In this document: piece after piece, positions 20,612-25,485 of the stretch
Layout: each line of letters opens with the position of its first letter
How positions within the stretch are numbered: position 1 is the first letter of the stretch
Assembly: GCA_003194525.1 (NCBI GenBank)
Contig: NBIV01000771.1
Span: 1-25,485 of the forward strand
From: Gracilariopsis chorda
Lineage: Eukaryota > Rhodophyta > Florideophyceae > Gracilariales > Gracilariaceae
DNA: 25,485 nucleotides
Direction: 5' to 3'
Translations under genes and position numbers: made by a program
The notes under the pieces: generated by a model
Seen by the model: only the letters and a program-made list of their open reading frames with translations
The model's database searches: none
What the model was told of the DNA's origin: nothing

Positions 20612-21381
20612 TGTTGAGAGTTGAAAGGAAGTTGAGGGGATGGAAGGGAAGTTCGCCAGCTCTAGCTTGGATTTACTTGGCAGGTCCTTCAGGCACATCT
20701 TATATACCACTCTAAACTCGAATTGCGCGGGAACACCAACTACAAGTAAACCTAAACCACTAAGCAGGGACACTCAATACTACCAATCATCATCTAACAT
20801 GACATAGCCAGCTCAGCACAACCTCATTACACCCAACGCACACCAACGCACCAATGTTCTGTAATAGTTACGTGCATACACATGACCATGACAAGGCACA
20901 AATTCACGACTCCAACACACGCCAGCACATGCCAACACATCACGGTAAGTCAACACGTCACGGTAAGTCGGCACGTAACCTGTGGTGTTAGTGCCATGTC
21001 ATCATGTGGCAATGCACACAACACCCACGTCATCAATATACCGTGAATGTGTAAACCTGTTGACAGTGCATGCGCACCTTACCATTGTACCAACCACTGC
21101 TGTACCACTTACCAGGTGTCAACCACCTCATCAGTATCCCCTGCACACAACGTACACTGTGACCACTGTAGTAGCTGGACACGTGGGTGTGTCCAACCGA
21201 TCCAGTTATGCCATACCACTTGTACGCACCACGTTGCATATGTACACTTGCAGTAGCCAATCAGAAGCCAGTTTCACGTTGGGTTCGCGCACACGCGCAT
21301 ATGCCTTTTGCAGAGGTACCCTCTAAAACAGCCCATGCTCCCCGGAACATTTGGTTGACAGCACAGGTACTACTGCCAACA
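20612..21381 (-). mobile_element. Nested solo LTR, antisense (unit D)
   Basis: 770 bp, TGTTG...CAACA, flanked by TCTAC at 20607-20611 and 21382-21386. It is shorter than in unit B through several small losses: one base near 21041, three near 21110, one near 21305 and four near 21356. It also has a few one-base gains. Minus-strand TATATAAG at 20699-20706. Confidence 0.91.
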
Positions 21382-21386
21382 TCTAC

Positions 21387-23907
21387 CTTCCTTGACGAGC
21401 ATTCAAGGTATGCACTCTTAGGCTTCATGACCCATAAAAGTGAAATTGCTGTTGTATTCGATGCAGTTGAGCACAAGTTCCAGCAGCTTGGAGGAGTGGC
21501 CATTGCGAAAGTGCACTCGGATAATGCCCAGGAGTATATTGCGTTGCAGCTGAACCCTGCCAACAATCTTCAAGACACTTCTTTCTCTCCTCCGTATACT
21601 CCGGAACACAATGCAATAGCCGAGCGCATCAATCGCACTATGGAGGAAGCTGCTCGAGCTTTGCTCATACAGGCAAGTCTCCCAGAGTGCTTGTGGCCAT
21701 ACGCATTAAAGCACGTCATACATGTTCGCAATAGGGTTTATCACTCAGCAACTGGAAGCAGCCCTTACCTTTTGATGACTGGTTCAAAACCATCCCTGAA
21801 GCATGTCAAAGTGTTTGGGTGTGCTGCGTTCGTGCTTAAAAGGATACCAAGTTCGAGTCTCGTGCACTTGAGGGAGTGTACTTGCAGACTCTTGAGCATG
21901 GTGTGTATGATGTTTTAGTCAATGACAGTGATGAGATTCCACGCATTGTAAAGTCTCGGCATGTGACATTTGACGAGTCCAAGTTCCCTGGGGCATTTCT
22001 GGAACATGTTATGAGTGATGAAGGTGCATCAGATGATACTTATGAATGCACAGATCACTCTGAAATCGATACTGAGAGTGGTAGTATGGTTTCTGTGGAC
22101 ACCCCATTCGACATTGAGAGTGATACGGAACATATGAATCCACTCCTATACCAACGGCACAGAGCATTGAAAGCGGTACCGATCATCCAGATGATAGCGA
22201 GCATACTCCTGGTGACGATTCGGACCCAGACAATTGTGGTGAGCATGCCCCAAGTGCTAGTCAACATACTTCGGACACTGATGTCTTACCGGAATCTGAG
22301 CCAGAACCACGCTATCCTCGCCGTACACGACGTGCACCAGCTAAGTGGTGGTACATGGCCGGTAGTGCAACGTCACAAATGGATATTGCTACCAGTGATG
22401 AACCTACTCTGGGCGAAGCACTGTCTGCCACACCACTTGAGCAGAGCCTTTGGAAGGGTGCCATTGATGAAGAACTGACATCTCTGGAGGAGAAGAACAC
22501 TTGGGAGGAGGATGAATCACCTGCCTCTCAGCCTCTTCCTACTCATGTCATTCTAAACGTAAAGCGCGATGCCAAAGGATCAGTTGAGAGATTTAAGGCT
22601 AGGGTTGTGGCTGGTGGCAATCACCAGACATACGGGCAGAACTACATGGAGACATATGCGCCAGTAGTGCCATTTAGCCTGGTCCGCATGTTCCTGTACG
22701 TCGCACTTTGTCTTCAGATGTATGTGGCTCAAGTAGATGTTAAGACTGCATTTCTCAACGGTGAGCTTAAAGAAGACGTGTGGGTGATGTCGCCGCGTGG
22801 TGTTCCTGGTCTGACCACAAAGTGCTATAAGCTACTCAAGGCTATGTACGGTTTGAAACAGGCTCATCTAGCATGGCACACCAAGTTCAAAGCAGACATG
22901 AAGAGGTTGGGTTTTGAGGAACTACCCAGCGCACCGTGCGTATTCAAGCGAAAGGTTGGAGATGGCATGTATGCCTACATACTCGTATATGTGGACGACA
23001 TTCTGGTGTTCACGCCAACGCTGGGGCAACGGACTACGGTGTTGGAGGAGCTCAAAACACTCTATGACCTCCGCATTGAGAACCGAATCACTCTGTACCT
23101 TGGCGTGGAGCTGTCATGGAAGATAGGTACAGCCGGACAACTCCTTGGTGTCAAGCTGGGACAGTCGCTGTATATTGAAAGTATACTTCGACGATTTGGT
23201 CTCCAGAACGCTAAGCCAGTACCTAGCCCTATGGTGGAGTGCTTCTTCACATCTCTAGCAATGGAGGAGGACAAATCACCAATGGATGTGCAGTTGTACC
23301 AGCAGATGATCGGGTCTCTGCTGTACTTGGCACTACGTACTAGGTTGGATATACTTGCACCAGTTCTCATCCTGGCTCGTTTTCAGAGTGCTCCTACCGC
23401 TTGGTGTCACAAAGCAGTGAAGCGTGTGCTCAGGTACCTGTGTGGAACGCGACAGCATGGGCTATGCTACAGGCCTGGATCGCTAGATCTGCATGGTTTT
23501 GTGGACTCTGACTACGCTGGAGATACTACGAGTCGGAAGTCGATGTCCGGTATATCGTTAAACTTGGGTCAGCAACCTGCTGGTATGGTGGTAGAAAACA
23601 AGCGTCAGTTGCGCTATCCACTGGCGAGGCGGAGTACTATGCTCTGACTTTGGCTGCACAGGAAGTGGTATGGGTTGCTCGTGTGCTACGGGAATGCGGC
23701 TTCGACATGAAACCTTTGGTTCCTCTACACTCTGACAACCAGTGCGCATTGGAGTGGGCTGGTGGTGAAAGGTGTCCTTCTAGTCGTGCTAAACACATTG
23801 ATGTAAAGGTTCACTTTATCCGAGATCTCATGAGAGACAATGTGATTAGTGTTCAATACGTCCCAAGTGAGCTGAATGATGCCGATTTACTCACCAAGCC
23901 ATTGTGA
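21387..23907 (+). pseudogene. Unit D: integrase core, RT and RNase H with small deletions
   Basis: Equivalent to 8076-10608 but 12 bases shorter. Losses are seven bases near 21839, three near 21995, one near 22134 and one near 23550. The first and third shift the frame in the integrase C-terminal region and the acidic linker. The stretch 22137-23549, which holds the RT domain with YVDD and the start of RNase H, is open. The last loss breaks RNase H between DSDYAGD and TGEAEY. The final 85 codons can be read in the original frame to the TGA at 23905-23907. The linker base at 22209 is C, as in unit B. Confidence 0.9.
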
Positions 23908-23952
23908 CGTATGAGTGTTAATGCCATTCTCAAACGGCTTGGTCTTGGACAG

Positions 23953-23967
23953 GAACTCGAGGAGGAG
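23953..23967 (+). promoter_or_regulatory. Polypurine tract before LTR4
   Basis: Same 15 bases as at 4004-4018, directly before LTR4. Confidence 0.75.
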
Positions 23968-24682
23968 TGTTGAAGTGTTGAACTCTACAAGTGGTCGAGT
24001 GCCTGGCCAACCCCCCACAGAAGGTGTCAGCTTGGTCCAAAACCAAACCTTCAGGGGACGATGGGCATTTTTGGAGCCCCTCGCTCCAAAAGCGCATATG
24101 CGCCTCTGCTCAAACCCAACGTGAAACGGCAATGTGATTGGCTACTGCAAAATGCTATATGCATTGTATACCGTACAAGTGTTATGGAGTGTATGGTACT
24201 GGATGCAGAAGTGGAGCAATGTGTTGTCCAAGTGTGCGCGCAGTAGACGGTTGTGCTGCAATGCCGAAGATGCGAATGGGGTATGTATTTGATTTGGGAC
24301 AATGTGTTTGCGGGCTGCGCGGAGGGGTTGGAGTGCAAGGATGGTAATTGTTGATTTTTTAGAGCTGGTTCCAGATCAAGGGACTGGCAATGGATTTGCC
24401 GCATTGATTGATTTAGTTATTTGAAATTGTGACCCTCTAGATTGTGCGCGTTTCGTGTACACCTGCACACACGAATAACGTGTAGTGTAATGGTGCAACC
24501 ACCGCCGTCGCTTGCTGCGACGACGGTGAAGTGTGTGCGGTAGGGTATATGTAGATTGGCTTTGCCTGCTGTCGAGTAAACTGGTCGACTAAGGCTGACA
24601 ACCTTCCTTTTTTATTTTCTTGTTTCTTCTTCCTCCCGTTGTTTCTTCCCTTTTGTTTTCATAACCCGCGTGCGTTGCAACA
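23968..24682 (+). repeat. LTR4 of the copia element, with small deletions
   Basis: 715 bp, 18 shorter than LTR1. Losses cluster in the U3 part at about 24203-24310: eight to nine bases near 24204, two near 24225, a scrambled patch near 24279-24290, and two near 24307. A further two are lost near 24445. Ends, hairpins, palindrome and TATATG (24546-24551) are kept. Base A at 24347 matches LTR2. It is 3' LTR of unit D and 5' LTR of unit E. Confidence 0.92.
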
Positions 24683-24696
24683 GGTTATGGGCCCAG
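24683..24696 (+). promoter_or_regulatory. Primer-binding site (unit E)
   Basis: GGTTATGGGCCCAG directly after CAACA of LTR4; matches the initiator tRNA-Met anticodon arm. Confidence 0.8.
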
Positions 24697-25470
24697 AGCG
24701 TCGACTTTTTGCAGACGTCGCGCTCTACTAATATCTCTTTGGATTCTACGAAGACTGGTTTTTCTTTCGCGCAGGTACGCGTTGCGTTGCGAGCGAGCGA
24801 ATCTTGTGGAAGTCGAGTGGCAGTGGTGAAAGTAGGCAAAGCGTTCAGAGACACCTTCTCTGGTAAGCCGACCTGCGCCTGTTCCGATCCCTGCTTCTTT
24901 GCTTCAGCGCACAAGGAAGACCGCGCTATTTTCGGGCAAGCGACTAGAAGGGGTTAACTGGTGAAAGCTTATCGCGTCAGCTACTAGCCTCCCTTGGACG
25001 TCTCGTACGGATTGTAAAGCCCCTCGCTCTGAAGTGCGCAGAGCAGGATTGGTCGCAGAATCCGCATCTCACCTGGAGAGAGTTACCAGGAACCAGAGGA
25101 TTCGGACCTCTAGGGTAGCGGGGATAGTATCTCCTGCCAGTGCGCCCGTCTTAAGAAGTTTATTTTCTGTCCAGGCTCGTATCAGTACGTCCTGTGAGTA
25201 AACTCTCGGGCGTTGAGTACCCGAACTCTGCCTGTGATCGCGTACGAGACGCGTCTCGACAAGCGTAGTAGACTTGGTTACACGGTCTCCGCTGAAGTTT
25301 TCGATGTTGAGTGTTTGAGATTCTTCTCCGCTACAGTTTTTCTGGTTCTTTGTGTAACAGAACCCTGGAAATCCCTCTTTTAGCTTCAATACATTGCGTG
25401 GATATCACTACATTTGGCATCTACATAGTTGCTTTTGTTGCTTTTCTTTGGTTCTAGTCCCGTAGGAACC
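24697..25470 (+). other. Untranslated leader of unit E
   Basis: 774 bases, matching the other leaders. The T run near 25338 has five Ts, as in unit C. No gene is supported. Its presence shows the array continues past the right edge of the window. Confidence 0.7.
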
Positions 25471-25485
25471 ATGTCCGACTCCGAA
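25471..25485 (+). CDS. Unit E: first codons of gag (cut by window end)
   Basis: ATG and the next four codons (MSDSE) in the same GGAACCATGT context as the gag starts of units B, C and D. The rest lies outside the window. Confidence 0.85.

Larger units (their letters stand above)
1..25485 (+). repeat. Direct tandem array of a copia retrotransposon, period ~6.65 kb
   Basis: The same sequence recurs with LTR starts at 4019, 10669, 17322 and 23968, giving periods of 6650, 6653 and 6646 bp. Every unit is LTR, primer-binding site, long leader, gag-protease-integrase N-terminus, a nested solo LTR, integrase core-RT-RNase H, purine tract, next LTR. Adjacent units share one LTR, as expected after unequal exchange between LTRs or from one-LTR circles. 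No host DNA is seen between units. Units are nearly identical and differ mainly by short indels. The structure is read directly from the sequence; the mechanism is inference. Confidence 0.97.

Noticed and set aside
1..25485. CRISPR array or bacterial mobile island suggested by regular repeats
   Set aside because: The period is 6.65 kb and all coding content is copia gag-pol; there are no short repeats with unique spacers and no bacterial gene signals.

Overview
The whole window is one tandem array of a Ty1/copia-type LTR retrotransposon (Pseudoviridae-like) in direct orientation, with a period of about 6.65 kb. No host single-copy DNA is visible. The source is a eukaryote. Evidence is the copia order Gag - protease - integrase - reverse transcriptase - RNase H in one frame, TG...CA LTRs, and a primer site matching the anticodon arm of eukaryotic initiator tRNA-Met. 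The matching CTGGG stem resembles animal initiator tRNAs more than the plant or yeast ones I know, but I cannot fix the lineage.

Layout. Unit A (1-4018) is partial on the left: protease to integrase N-terminus, then an inserted solo LTR, then integrase core/RT/RNase H. LTR1 is 4019-4751. Unit B (4752-10668) is the cleanest full internal region. LTR2 is 10669-11402, unit C 11403-17321, LTR3 17322-18054, unit D 18055-23967, LTR4 23968-24682. Unit E starts at 24683 and is cut by the window end 15 bases into gag. Neighbouring units share a single LTR: each LTR has a purine-rich tract on its left and a primer-binding site on its right, with no target-site duplication or host DNA between units.

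Each internal region is broken at the same place. A 770-782 bp element that begins TGTTG and ends CAACA, flanked by the 5-bp direct repeat TCTAC, sits in the integrase core between the first catalytic Asp and the conserved segment that follows. Its features on the minus strand (TATATAAG, conserved words shared with the array's own LTR) show it is an antisense solo LTR of a related copia family. It is in every unit, so it predates the tandem amplification. The element is therefore dead in cis, although the flanking coding parts in units A and B are otherwise open.

Units differ almost only by 1-few-base indels, plus two clean base substitutions that alternate along the array (A and C versus B and D; LTR1 and LTR3 versus LTR2 and LTR4). 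This suggests a two-unit higher-order repeat of about 13.3 kb. Many of the indels in C, D and the left end of A look like uncorrected long-read consensus errors. I found no new defence or gene system. The notable content is the array structure, the nested antisense LTR, the half-tRNA type primer site and an ATG-poor 775-base leader.
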